The translations under genes were made by a program, and so were the position numbers. This document shows, piece after piece, positions 1-13,012 of a stretch of 64,000 nt of DNA. Within the stretch, counting starts at the first letter, position 1. Every line of letters begins with the position of its first letter. The notes under the pieces were generated by a model. The model was not told the origin of the DNA, made no database searches, and worked only from the letters and a program-made list of their open reading frames with translations. The DNA comes from Bimastos eiseni (taxonomy: Eukaryota; Annelida; Clitellata; Crassiclitellata; Lumbricidae): NCBI GenBank assembly GCA_959347315.1, contig OY365820.1, positions 116,652 to 180,651 of the forward strand. The letters run 5' to 3'.

Positions 1-611
1 CATCCACCTCCTTCCCTTCCATCCACAACCTTCCTTTCCATCCACCTCCTTCACTCCGCCTCCGCTTTCTCCGTCAAAAGGAGGACATTTTCCTTGCTTG
101 GCCTCATACCCTGTGTCCGGCGGACAAATCTAAGCACTGCATTTTTTATATTGGCTCTTATTTCAAGACAGTTTTCAAAGCTTGATCGATCGGTAATTAT
201 TCTTACAAAGTACGATACGAAAATAATTTCTTGTGACGATCGGGATTTCCTGTTGAGAATTGGCTCCTTTTATTTAACAATACTCGACGAATGTGCGGTG
301 TCGGGGTGATTCGGGGCACGTCACTTATAGTCCTACCATACGTCGTGAGTTTAGGGTCAGGTAGGCATCGTGAGAAACGGTAGGAGTCAGTGCTAAGGTT
401 ATTGTCGTCATTAGAAAACATGATACCTTCTGGGCAGAGGCCACAGCGTGCCAACAGATGTCATACGAAGCCCGGTAACTTACGCACCCCAATACTACTC
501 TTTCGCCTAATACTGTGCCCGCTCCAGAAGGTACATTTGACTTGAGAGCTATAATCACTCCAGTGAACTTCCTCCTGGGATCCCTGACAACTCAGAATAA
601 TCTCGCATATA

Positions 612-676
612 GAATGGAAAGGCAAACTATCAGTCACAGTGACCAATGTTGTTCCAGTGTCATTCAACAGATGATC
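612..676 (+). repeat. Dispersed 65-bp direct repeat, copy 1
   Basis: This segment recurs at 1295-1359 in the same orientation with roughly 90 percent identity by eye. Both copies contain the 11-bp palindrome GTCACAGTGAC. It may be a piece of an old mobile element, but no ends or coding sequence are visible. Confidence 0.7.
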
Positions 677-1294
677 AATGTCACCAACACAAACAAACAA
701 GACTACACATCTGCTGTCCTAAAACCAATGAACTGACTAAGAACACCTAAAGGAATAGAATATAAATAGCTGCTCACGGACCAACGACATCGTTCAGGGG
801 CGCTATATCAAGTATTTATGACTGATTGATTGATCGTTCGAACCGTTCCTTCCCCTTAATACCGCTCATCATCACTTTAGCCAATATTGCGACATGATAT
901 CTGACCAATCCAATGAACTTACATCGCCCCATCTCTCAACAAGTCTCTCATTCGAAGCTTCAAACGTTGTTTTCTCCCATATCTTATCCTGTTTCTTACA
1001 CGTAGTCTACCAACCTTCATCTCTGTTTCAACTCTTAAGCACATTGATTCTCCCATTTATAATGCTGCGCCCATTGCTTTGCCGTCTGTTTGACTCTCTC
1101 AATATTACCTAAGCATCCGTTATTATATGGTTCTCAGGAGATCGGTATTTGGTGCTGTAAACGTAATTCAGTTTGAACTATTTTACGATAACTGTTATTG
1201 TTCCTAATACGCTAACATGTGAGTATCTTTATGCCGTTTCTCTCCATCTGGTCTCAGCGTAGATTCGTTTCTGTGCTTAGGATCGAGTCCTAGC

Positions 1295-1359
1295 GAATGG
1301 AAAAGCAAACTATCAGTCACAGTGACGAATGTTGTTCCAATGTCACTCGACAGATGATA
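1295..1359 (+). repeat. Dispersed 65-bp direct repeat, copy 2
   Basis: Partner of the copy at 612-676. The copies are about 680 bp apart and differ by scattered substitutions, so the duplication is not recent. Confidence 0.7.
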
Positions 1360-1951
1360 TTAATGCTTCATCTACTCTAGGCCTACAGCGATAGAAAACG
1401 AAATAATTTTTACATTGAATGACATTTCGAGAATAGATGAACGAAATAATCTCGGCTGAAGTTGGAAGTCAGATAGTCGTTCATTTGAGAGAATTTGTTC
1501 AGTCAGTTTAGAGCTTAAGAATAAAATGTTTCATAACCTTTTCAACCTCCTCCTCCAGATGCTAGGCGTCGTCTCTGGTATTTGTCAATGTATCTATTTA
1601 GCAATTGAAAGTTTTGTTTCATTTGCAGGTTGTAGGACGTTCAACGCTGGTGTAAGATTGCAGACACCGCGTAGCAACATGACTGTATGAGCATCAAATG
1701 ATGACTTCTAGTACCTCCTTTAGTCTGATGAATTTCCTGTCGGTTGAAGACCATTCCTCGAGATATCCAACGGCGTCTTGACGTACTAACTCCATTTGGT
1801 TTATCACCAGAGTGCTCTTCAAACTGACTTCAAATGAACTATCGAAGAAGAAGACCAATTAAACCTGTATATTATCATCATCTGTGCTTTCCGTCTTTTG
1901 ATTATCAAGAAATGACTGATCAAACATCCGATGATTGCTACTGCTACAACC

Positions 1952-2256
1952 AAGTCATAAGTCATGGGCATCTACTGCAACCAGGTCATAGGTCATGGGC
2001 ATCTACTGCAACCAGGTCATAGGTCATGAGCACCTGCTACAATCCGGTCATAGGTCATGAGCACTTGCTACAATCCGGTCATAGGTCATGAGCACCTGCT
2101 ACAATCCGGTCATAGGTCATGAGCACCTGCTACAACCAAGTCATAGGTCATGAGCACCTGCTCCAACCGGGTCATAGGTCATGAGCACCTGCTACAACCG
2201 GGTCATAAGTCATGAGCACCTGCTTTGACCAGGTCATAGGTCATGGGCATCTATTG
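1952..2256 (+). repeat. 31-bp minisatellite, ten units, each with a DR1-like AGGTCA repeat
   Basis: Units start at 1952, 1983, 2014, 2045, 2076, 2107, 2138, 2169, 2200 and 2231, exactly 31 bp apart. Each carries two half-sites separated by one base, with the form RGGTCA-T-AGGTCA or a one- or two-base variant. The sites at 1983, 2014 and 2231 read AGGTCATAGGTCA exactly, which is the nuclear-receptor DR1 arrangement. Most units also hold CACCTG, an E-box. The repeat structure is seen directly; a regulatory role is only inferred. Confidence 0.9.
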
Positions 2257-2329
2257 CACACATTGTGTAACATCATTGTCTCATTTGTTGTATACTGTGT
2301 CTTTCACGATTCACTTCTTCTTTATTCCT

Positions 2330-2612
2330 GTTTCTGTCTGTCTGTCTGTCGCTCTCTGCCCCTTTCTCCTCCTCTGAATTTCCATTCGTTCCTACCTCCA
2401 TACTTTCCTTCCTCCATTCACTCCTTCCTCCATTCCTTCCTTCCTCCATTCCTTCCTTCCTCCATTCTCTTCCAATCGACGCAGGATGACGTAAATCGTA
2501 TTTGTCATTTCCTTCCAACTGACCCTTCGCGATCTCCAGTGTCACCCTAGCAGTGTCAGTCTGTCTGTCTCTCTCTCTCTTTCTGTATCTCTCTCTGTCT
2601 CTTTCTCTGAGC
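2330..2612 (+). repeat. Pyrimidine-rich simple-sequence tract
   Basis: Runs of CTGT, of a CCTTCCTCCATT-like motif and of CT lie around an ordinary stretch at 2470-2550. Open frames crossing it have low-complexity translations and are not credible genes. Confidence 0.75.
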
Positions 2613-2796
2613 CTGTCCTCTAAGGATTGGTGCTAGATGACCGGAATGGTTCTGACTCCATCTCCCTCTGCTCTTTCCTTCCGCTCTAACCAATATTTCC
2701 CCAACTCTATCCTCGACTGCGAAAAGTCTTTGCCAGAAGGTTCATCAATTGTCATAAACAAACTCATACTCAACCTCCAAACACTATAGTCGACAA

Positions 2797-3055
2797 ATTG
2801 CAAAGACCAATCTGTGGTCTTGGAAAAGATCATTAAAGACCAATCTATGGTCTTGGAGAGGACTATAAAAGACTAATCTATGGTTTTGGAAAGGACCATA
2901 AAAGACCATTCTATGGTTTTGGAAAAGACCATAGAAGACCAATCTATGGTTTTGGAAAAGACCATAGAAGACCAATTTATGGTTTTGGAAAAGACCATAG
3001 AAGACCAATCTATGGTTTTGGAAAGGACCATAGAAGACCATAAAGGACCAACAAC
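2797..3055. repeat. 33-bp minisatellite, about eight units
   Basis: The unit is 33 bp, a multiple of three, so 11-residue periodic frames stay open on both strands (for example NHRLVFYGLFQ on the minus strand). Each unit carries an inverted repeat, CCATAG and CTATGG about 9 nt apart. No known protein repeat matches, and I read the open frames as by-products of the period. Confidence 0.85.
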
Positions 3056-3435
3056 AAAACAATGACCAAAAACCAAACTGAATAGTATTCGCATCCTGTT
3101 TCCTCAATTCAAACGAAAACATACTTGCAGAGAGATGATGAACAGATATGAAGAATCTAAGTTATATTCGATAAGACTCAGCGTATAAAGATCCAACACT
3201 GGATGATGCTATTAACGGAGCAGAACGTTTTGGCGCAAGACGATCTTTCGCAGATGTCTGATACAACCTATAATGTAACACGAAGTATGATCGATGATAA
3301 TAATTATGCTAAACTGGGAACTGGAATGATGAAGAGAATCAATGCTTAAATAGAAGCGGGATGAATGTGAGAATTCTACTCATCGTGGAACCCTGTTAGT
3401 CACAATCCCTTTAACAATCTTGCTTCCAATTAAAT
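3056..3435. other. No gene recognised
   Basis: Unique-looking sequence between two minisatellites; nothing supportable is seen on either strand. Confidence 0.6.
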
Positions 3436-3574
3436 GGCATTATTTTTCATCAATCCAGCTTCCATTAAAGCATGATTATTTTCATCAATCCATATTCCAT
3501 TTAAGCATGATTATTTTCATCAATCCATATTCCATTTAAGCATGATTATTTTCATCAATCCAGCTTCCATTTTC
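3436..3574 (+). repeat. 35-bp minisatellite, about four units
   Basis: Units contain CATGATTATTTTCATCAATC and recur at 3471, 3506 and 3541 with a 35-bp period. The first unit is diverged. Confidence 0.85.
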
Positions 3575-3579
3575 TCTCT

Positions 3580-4085
3580 CACTCGCTTCTTCTGTTTCTT
3601 CTTCTTCTTCTCTTTCTTCTGATTCTTCTTCTTCTTTTCTTTCTTCCTTCTTCTTCTCTTTCTTCTTCTTTCTTCTTCTCGTTATTCTTCTTCTTCTCTT
3701 TCTTCTTTTTCTGTTTCTTCTGTTTCTTCTTCTTTTTCTGTTTCTTCTTCTTCTTCTTCTCTTTCTCCTTCTTTCTTCTTCTCTTTATTCTTCTTCTTTT
3801 CTTTCTTCCTGTTCTTGTTCTTCTTGTTCTTGTTTTTCTTCCTGTTCTTCTTGTTCTTCTTGTTCTTGTTATTCTTGTTCTTCTTGTTCTTCTTGTTCTT
3901 CCTCTTGTTGTTGTTGTTGTCGTTGTTGTTGTCGTTGTTGTTGTTGTTCTTCTTCTTCGGAATCTTCTTCTTCTTCGGAATCTTCTTCATTCTTTGTCTT
4001 TTTTTCTTGTTCTTGTTCTTCTTGTTCTTCTCGTTCTTGTTCTTCTTGTTCTTGTTCTTCCTGTTCTTCTTCTTCTTCGTGTTGT
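3580..4085 (+). repeat. TTC/TTG polypyrimidine triplet tract
   Basis: About 500 bp of TTC repeats grading into TTCTTG and TTG repeats, with almost no adenine on this strand. The FFFLFL and KKNKKN open frames across it are repeat translations. Confidence 0.85.
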
Positions 4086-5340
4086 CCTTCAGTTAAACTG
4101 CTTCAGAGGCAGAGATGATAAACGACACCTTACCTCTTTCTATGTCTCTCTCCTCTCTCTGTATCTCTGTCTCTCTCTCTCTCTGTTTCTGTCTGTCTCT
4201 CTCCCTCAGTGATGCTTCTGTGGATGATGTGTGGCTTCAATCTGATGTCCATCTCTTCTTCTTCTCAGAGAGAAATCCATTCCCTGCGGAGACCAGGAAC
4301 CCCCGAACGAGGCCTTCAGAAACACAAAGGGCAACTTCTTTATTAACCCCTCGATGCAACGATCTCGTCTCTTCTGATCGCCTTCTGATGCCACCTTGCT
4401 CCGTCAATTGCGAAGGGGTTTTCTAGAATCATATCTCACTCGCTCTAGCTCTCTCTCTCTCACACGCCTTTCTCTCTTTCTCTCTCTCTTTCTATCTTTG
4501 ACACTCTCTCTCTGTATGTCTGGCTCGCTGTCTATGTATGTCTGGCTCGCTCTATTTAAGCGTCTCTGTCTATTTAATAATAATAATAATAAGAGTTTAA
4601 TAGTAATAAAAATAATTGAAGGAATAGGGTTAGGGTAAGTGATCGGACCTTTAATAGTAGCAAACATCACAAACATTGCAAATGTAGTCTACAGTCACAT
4701 GTGAATCTAATTAAAGTAAATCGTATATGAACTAATTAAATGCTTTCAAACAAAATTCAGATTCATTTGACGAGTAAGTGATGAACGGAAGAAATGATTT
4801 GATGAATTTCAAACTAATTTTGGGTTTTTGACTCAAGATGTAAAATATCTGACATTGGTCCTAATTAAATCCTTTTTTATAAAACACAAATCATCCGCTC
4901 GACGTCTCACGTAGTAGTCGTTGGATTCTTACAGAGGGTTGCATCACCTACGTTGAAAATAACTGGTATAATAATTATTGAGATCCACAGAATGAAAGCA
5001 GATTCTTCCCGCATAGTCATTTGTCCAATGCTAAGAGGAATATCACCACCGCAGAAGAGGGTGAGAAGAAAAGAAGGGTGACGGTAGTGGAGGAGATAGA
5101 GGAGTGGTTGCTGGATCGGCAAAGAGCAGCGTCGATCGACTGAGTTCAGACAAATGAGGGCTGCCTGTGGATGGTGATTGTACGAGCGACAGTCACGACA
5201 GAGGGCGTAACCTTTGCTAATGGAGGAGAGGAAAATCAGTTCAATGACTATGGGAAGAAAACGGAAGAGACGAAGATTGTAGGCTCAGTCTGGATTGGTG
5301 AAGGGGCGCATGGTAAAGGGGGTTAGGGTATGGATAAACA
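4086..5340. other. No gene recognised; short CT tracts
   Basis: CT-rich runs at about 4140-4205 and 4437-4560 and a short AAT run near 4575. The remainder is unique-looking DNA with no convincing coding frame. Confidence 0.6.
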
Positions 5341-5369
5341 TTGCAAGGGAGAAGAATGCCAAGAGAAAG

Positions 5370-5586
5370 CGAAGAATATCCTCCTCTTCTTCATTCTTTT
5401 CCTCCTCCTAATCCTCTTCTTCTACCTAATGCTCCTCTTTCTCCTCTTCCTTCTCTTCCTTCTCTTCCTCTTTCTCCCCCTCTTCTTCTTCCTCTTACTC
5501 CTCTTCCATCTCCTCTTCCTCTTCTTCCCCCTTATCCTGCTCTTCCTCTTTTTTCCTCTTCCTCTTCCCCTCTATCTGTCTATCTG

Positions 5587-5677
<91 letters not shown>

Positions 5678-5680
5678 CCC

Positions 5681-5711
<31 letters not shown>

Positions 5712-5733
5712 ATCTCTATCTCTGTATGGCTAC
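5370..5733 (+). repeat. CTCTTC polypyrimidine tract with a pure CTAT microsatellite
   Basis: CTCCTCTTC-like sequence leads into about 100 bp of CTAT tetranucleotides (5576-5677) and then CTCTCT. The LSIYLSIY frames are translations of the tetranucleotide. Confidence 0.9.
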
Positions 5734-7708
5734 CTAGATATCTGTCTGTTCTGTTCTACTAACTTTTCTAGAAATCGTCTCCTTTGAATTCTGGACAACA
5801 ATCGAAGAATCTCTGACGAAATCTCTCGACCAAAAACACTCCCTTCTACGATTCTGTTCAAGTCATCTCATTTCATCTTATTCATCTCTCAGCTCATTCA
5901 TCTTTCATCTTCATCTTCTTCAATCATTCTCGGATGCTTCATTTCAAAAGAGAGTTGAACCGTCTTTGAAATCCTACGTCATATCGATCCATAGACGTCG
6001 TCTGATATCTTCCTCAGTTTTAATTCGTTTCAATGTAATATCCTCAATGAACTTCCCGTCGCTGTCTCTTCCTTCCTCCCTCTTCCCTCATCCCTCTTCT
6101 TCCCCGATCTCTTAGAGGGAAACAGAGACAAAGAGAGGAGAAGAGAGGAAAGGAGAGGAAGAGGGAGAGAAAGAGAGAAGAAGAGAGGAACAGTGAGGAA
6201 AAGGAAGGAAGATTGTGGAGAACGTCTATCGTTTGAAATGACTGAATTCCTCTGCTTCTCCAATCTTTAACAACCGGAGATTGCACTCTTTGCAATTTTA
6301 ATCGTTCACTTATACAGCGACACTTCATGAAAAGCTAAGGCGCCTTCGGTCTGACAGCAACGTTAGGATCGGTTGAATGCGATCCAGATGAGCTAAGAGA
6401 GGAGAGGAGATGGAGTGACGAAAATGACAAGGTGATGACGTCGCAACCCTCACTCGTCAGATTTCGTCACTTCCGCCTGGCGGCAGATACGGAAATTGTA
6501 AATTCCATTTCGACAGATGTCAGAAAACAAAATATGTCTCTGCAGAGAATAGAAAGAATAAGGCAAAAGCTGAGCGTTGATCTGCTGCCTCAATTGTCTG
6601 ACCTTCGACTGACCTTTGACTGACCTACGACTGACCTTCTTCTTCGTCGTCGTTATCATCGTCATATTCTCCTCCTCCCCACTCAACCTTTCCCTGCGAT
6701 GTATCTTGAATCAATCGTTTTAGGTTCGTTCGATTGGATGAAACGATAACATATCTCATCTTGTAGTTCGGATTCAGAATCGGTTTTTATCAATAGGAAG
6801 AACATAATTGACGATTGCTCTGCTGCCGAGAGGAGAACAACATCAGCATCAACGACAATTAACGACAATTAACGACAATCCTCGGCTACGGATGAAGAGA
6901 TCTGAGATAAAAGATCGAATGTGATCAAAGATCATCAACGATTAGACGAGGAGACAGAGATATGACAGACGTAATAGATTCATATCAGGATCAGCAGATG
7001 AATGAGTGAGCATGGTTATCTATGAGATGACTACTCAGATGATGACTCTAGATGACTCGACATGATTTTAGATGACTCCAGATGACTCCAAATGACTCTA
7101 GATGTCAAATGTTCTATTTGGATAGCTTTGAGAATTGAGAATTGAATGTAACACCGGTTGACCTCTTACTCAACCGATCATAAAACAACGACAACGATGA
7201 TTACGACATCGACGACGACGATGATGAATTGAACGACGAAAGACCCTCTTAATGGTGTGAGCTCTGTTGCCATTGGAAACAACTGTAAAACGGATGTTTA
7301 TGTCAACTGAATGGGCGGATTATTGCCTTAGTGGAATTGGGACGAACCGCCACCCTCCACCCACCAATCATCACCCCTTTAACTCCCTTCACCGCTGCCT
7401 CCACCTCCACCTCCACCACCAGCTGCAGCAACTTGTCCAAATGCGTCTATTCTGACGGTGACTGGAGTGCCTCCTGGTGTTGGTGCTGCTGCTGCTGTTT
7501 GTCCTACTTCGAATGATGGGATATAATTTCTTGTTTTGAAAATTATTTTCGTCTTTGATGAGACGGATCAGGAATATTATTATTATTATTATGAAAGAAA
7601 AAGATGACATTTTGAAAATAGCAGCAAATCAAAGAACGACAACAATAACGACGACAACTACAGCGATGATGATGACGAAATGACGAATAAAATTATAATG
7701 AAAGACAC
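5734..7708. other. No gene recognised; minor direct repeats
   Basis: A purine-rich segment at 6116-6215, four TGACC-containing 12-bp units at about 6597-6641, three CGACAATTAA units near 6853, and 11-bp ATGACTCTAG-like units at 7025-7105. No frame resembles a known protein. Confidence 0.6.
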
Positions 7709-9040
<1,332 letters not shown>

Positions 9041-9548
9041 ACAATGTCAGTCGCTCGTTCGCTCTTTTGTTCTGCCACTCGGCCATTCGGTCGGTCATTT
9101 AATTGTCCATTCGGTCGCTCGGACATTCGGTCGTTCATTCGGTCGTGCAAACGGTCGTTTTACCATTTGATCGTCCGTTCGGTCGCTCGAACGATCGTTC
9201 GGCCATTCGATCGTTCGGTCATTCATTCATTCGGGCATTCCTTTGGTCGTTCGGCCATTCGATCGTTCGATCATTCATTCATTCGGGCATTCATTTGGTC
9301 GTTCGGCCATTCGATCGTTCGATCATTCATTCATTCGGGCATTCATTTGGTCGTTCGGCCATTCGATCGTTCGATCATTCATTCATTCGGGCATTCATTT
9401 GGTCGTTCGGCCATTCGATCGTTCGGTCATTCATTCATTCGGGCATTCATTTGGTCGTTCGGCCATTCGGTCGTTCATTCGATCGTTCATGCGGTCGTTC
9501 GGCCATTCGGTCGTTCATCCGGTCGTTCATTTGGTCGTTCTGGTCGGA
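9041..9548 (+). repeat. 52-bp higher-order repeat of CATTCGGTCGTT-like words
   Basis: From about 9200 to 9470 the phrase TCGGCCATTCG recurs at 9251, 9303, 9355, 9407 and 9459, a 52-bp period built from short CATTCGG/TCGTTCG words. Flanks hold diverged words. Because 52 is not a multiple of three, one pass of the repeat keeps all three plus frames open, giving three overlapping frames of 133-189 residues rich in SFGHSFGRS. No known protein matches, so I treat them as artefacts. Confidence 0.88.
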
Positions 9549-10005
9549 GGTGGGGTCGATACAGAAGAAGAGGGAAAAGTCCTTGATGATGTAGTAGCAA
9601 AGAAATTGGTTTTTCGTCCTAATGTTGAATGTCGACAACGATGAGGGAAGAAGTAGAAAGTGGATGAAAGAATAAAGAGGAGAATTAGAGGAATTGGAGA
9701 AGAAGGAGAAAGAGAAGGAGGAGTAAAAAGGAGGAGAAGGAGGAGCAATATGAGGAGAAAGTGGAATTAGTGGAGCAGAGGAAGCAGAGGGTAAGGATAA
9801 GAGAAAGAGGAGAGAGAAGAGGATGAAGAGTGGAAGAAGAGGAGCAGAGCGAGTGCTGTCTGTTCGATTGGATTTCGTGATTGACAAGTGAATGAAGCGA
9901 AATATTATTCTCTCAATGTTGAATGAATGAAAAGAAGCTGCCTTGTCATATATGTCACAGTTGACGACGTCCTTCAATTCCTCGTAACTGGAACTGGAAG
10001 ACAGA
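9549..10005. other. No gene recognised; purine-rich stretch
   Basis: About 9640-9850 is strongly GGA/GAA-rich. The rest is unremarkable. Confidence 0.6.
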
Positions 10006-10131
10006 GAATGAGGGTGGTGAATGGAGGTGAATTGAGGCGAATGGAGGTTAATGGAGACGAATGGAAGTGAATGGAGGTGAATGGAGATGATTGAATGTGA
10101 ATGGAGGTGAATGATGATGATGATGATGATT

Positions 10132-10170
<39 letters not shown>

Positions 10171-10203
10171 ATGATGATGATGATGATGATGATTATGATG
10201 ATT

Positions 10204-10287
<84 letters not shown>

Positions 10288-10440
10288 GTGAATGGAGGTT
10301 AATGGAGACGAATGGAGACGAATGGAGACGAATGGAGACGAATGGAGACGAATGGAGGTGAATTGAGGTGAGTGGAAGCGAATGAAGGCGAATGGAGGTT
10401 AATGGAGATGATTGAAGGTGAATGGAGGTGAATGGAGACT
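10006..10440 (+). repeat. GAT microsatellite flanked by 10-bp AATGGAGRYG repeats
   Basis: A GAT array with a few TAT interruptions (10110-10287) is embedded in decamers such as GAATGGAGAC and GAATGGAGGT on both sides. The nesting suggests the GAT run grew inside an older decamer array. Confidence 0.92.
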
Positions 10441-10569
10441 GCCAACGAAAGTACATCGTCATCAATCCATCTTCAAACTCTCCTCAGGCATCAATATCAG
10501 TACACATGCAAAGGAATATGAAGAAGATGAAGAAGTAGAACGAAGAAGTCGCAATAGTCGAAGACAAGA

Positions 10570-11272
10570 ATATGAAGAAGAAGAAGACGAAGAAGAAGAA
10601 GACGAAGAAGAAGAAGACGAAGAAGAAGAAGAAGACGAAGAAGAAGAAGACGAAGAAGAAGACGAAGAAGAAAACGAAGAAGAAGAAGACGAAGAAGAAG
10701 AAGACGAAGAAGAAGAAGACGAAGAAGAAGAAGACGAAGAAGAAGAAGACGAAGAAGAAGAAGACGAAGAAGAAGAAGACGAAGAAGAAGAAGACGAAGA
10801 AGAAGAAGAAGACGAAGAAGAAGAAGACGAAGAAGAAGACGAAGAAGAAAACGAAGAAGAAGAAGACGAAGAAGAAGAAGACGAAGAAGAAGAAGACGAA
10901 GAAGAAGAAGACGAAGAAGAAGAAGACGAAGAAGAAGAAGACGAAGAAGAAGAAGACGAAGAAGAAGAAGACGAAGAAGAAGAAGACGAAGAAGAAGAAG
11001 ACGAAGAAGAAGAAGACGAAGAAGAAGAAGACGAAGAAGAAGAAGACGAAGAAGAAGAAGACGAAGAAGAAGAAGACGAAGAAGAAGAAGACGAAGAAGA
11101 AGAAGACGAAGAAGAAGAAGACGAAGAAGAAGAAGACGAAGAAGAAGAAGACGAAGAAGAAGAAGACGAAGAAGAAGAAGACGAAGAAGAAGAAGACGAA
11201 GAAGAAGAAGACGAAGAAGAAGAAGACGAAGAAGAAGAAGACGAAGAAGAAGAAGACGAAGAAGAAGAAGAC
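10570..11272 (+). repeat. 15-bp GAAGAAGAAGAAGAC minisatellite, about 700 bp
   Basis: Regular 15-bp units with 12- and 18-bp variants. In one plus frame it reads EEEDE inside a 297-residue open frame beginning at 10412; the complement is open too. The flanking translated residues resemble no known protein, so I do not call a gene. A variant block containing AAAAC occurs twice, 177 bp apart (10671 and 10848), showing an internal segmental duplication. Confidence 0.95.
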
Positions 11273-11373
11273 ATCGCCAGTTCCCAGAGGCACGATGCTC
11301 ACTGATGTCTGACAGGCGGAGCTAGACTCCTCACTAATTAAATGTTGACCTTCGTGTTGTCGAAACTCCATTT

Positions 11374-11452
11374 ATGGGTCTCAGCACCGTTTATATCCAC
11401 CTGTTATTAGCACCGTTTATATGCACCTGTTATTAGCACCGTTTATAGACAG
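11374..11452 (+). repeat. 26-bp minisatellite, three units
   Basis: Three copies of a unit beginning AGCACCGTTTATA, with CACCTGTTATT in the first two. Confidence 0.85.
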
Positions 11453-12165
11453 TTGATTTTAGTGTTTGTTCCGAAAGAGAATAAAAGTTGATAGTCTTTG
11501 ATTAGCTCTGTTCGGTCGTTCACAGTTGAATTTCAGTTTCGACAATGGTTTCTTGGAATCGATTGTCTTCGAAATCTGACAAGACAGAAGAACCGAATAA
11601 TCAGTTATGCAAATGTTTGTATGCATTTAAGTGTTGTATGCATATCCGAATATGCATGATTTTGTTTCCATGTATGTATTTACTATTTACGTTTCTGACT
11701 ATTCGTGTCTTGTTGTTGATGAGCAAGGAGGTTATTTTGAGATTTTTGATTTCTTCTGGCGAGTGTTTCTCGTTGAAATCGTCTCCGTTTCTGCTAGAGG
11801 TCATTTTGTTCTTCCTAGAGAGACGATTCTCAGTTTGCATCTTCGTTCCAGCTGGAAGGTGTATGAATTGGAGAATCTTTACATTAACATTCGATTCTTC
11901 AAATGTTTGCGGCTGAGAGGGAAATTGCGCTAGAAAAAATAGTCGAAGTGGATATCTAGGTATCTTGAAGGGTGATGAGATGAGGTGGACTATAACGAGA
12001 GTGGCAAAGGTTACAACTGTCATGGTGGGATTATCAACAGGTAGATGATGTGATCGCAGGATCATCTGAGGTTCGAAGATGATCACAGGGTGATCTAGAG
12101 TTAGAATTTGATCGTAGAATGTCGATCTAAAGTTCTGAATTGATCTCTGAAAGAGTGAAAATAGC
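11453..12165. other. No gene recognised
   Basis: Several overlapping open frames of 100-160 residues lie on both strands at 11545-12086. None shows recognisable motifs and they contradict one another, so chance is the best explanation. Confidence 0.5.
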
Positions 12166-12540
12166 GAATCTCGTACCGTATCACCTCTTTGGTATGGCGG
12201 TCCTTGCTAGGTCTCGTACCTGCCTATCTTCGCGATCACTGTTAATCTACTTTGAGTGTACCAATTCGCCGCTCTCTCCTCTCTACTGATCGAGCCTTGC
12301 TCATTGTCCCATTTGCCCGTGCAACTAATAAACTGATAAACAGAATAAACACTAATAAACAGAAAGGTGCCTTCTCATTGGTTGGCCTCTCGCTCTGGAA
12401 TACGCTCCCGTTGGCGTTGCGGTTGTCGCCAAAGGTCCACTCAGACTCATTTTATACTAGTCTTAAAACTTCTTTTTTTCCGTGCTGGGGTCGAGCGCGC
12501 TCTTGAGCAGTAGCCTTTATGTAATGAATGAATGAATGGA
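12166..12540 (+). mobile_element. CR1/L2-like LINE, truncated 3' end
   Basis: The translation carries the C-terminal signature of CR1/L2-type reverse transcriptases: an SLLSTDRALLIVPFAR segment, then FSLVGLSLWNTLPLALR, then FYTSLKTSFF. This corresponds to the usual RSS...L.VPR, LWNSLP..LR and FK..LKT.LF series. The frame before 12252 has stops. After the stop the sequence ends in a short TGAA-type tetranucleotide run (12522-12537), as L2-type LINEs often do. No 5' part or reverse-transcriptase palm is present, so it is a 5'-truncated, inactive copy. Confidence 0.8.
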
Positions 12541-12945
12541 CAATATAGAAAGAGATTAGTTTGATTAAATAGGACTAGACTCAACAATAGCACTGATATT
12601 TAATCATATGATGCCGATGAGTACGAATAAATTCCTTCCTCTGTCTCTGGTCATTTGTCAGGATGAGTGCTACCACAAGTGCCAATCCAAGTGATGTTCA
12701 TGGGGGTCTTCATCTGTCAAGCGAAGTCTTAGTTTGCCTTTCTTTCTTTCTTCTTCCGATCTTTATTTGAGATTCTTCGGTCAACGAGTGCAGTCATTCT
12801 CTATCTGTCTCTGTCTCTGTTTCACTCTCTGTCTCTCTCTCTGTCTCTCTGTATGTCTGTCTATCTCTGTCTCTGTTTCACTCTCTGTCTCTCTCTCTGT
12901 CTCTCTGTATGTCTGTCTATCTCTTTCTCTGTTTCTCTCTCTGTC

Positions 12946-12976
<31 letters not shown>

Positions 12977-12977
12977 A

Positions 12978-13012
<35 letters not shown>

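Larger units (their letters stand above)
1..1951. other. No gene recognised
   Basis: All open frames here are short and none resembles a known family. The one structured feature is a segment of about 65 bp present twice in direct orientation (612-676 and 1295-1359), listed separately. The remainder looks like ordinary non-coding sequence. Confidence 0.6.

Noticed and set aside
4626..4638. GGGTTAGGG, telomere-like (also near 5318)
   Set aside because: Only about two units each time; no telomeric array.
10412..11305. Acidic 297-residue open frame (EEEDE repeats)
   Set aside because: Produced by a 15-bp repeat; the complement is also open and the non-repeat ends match no known protein.
11545..12086. 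Overlapping open frames of 100-161 residues on both strands
   Set aside because: No motifs, no homology I recognise, and mutually contradictory strands.
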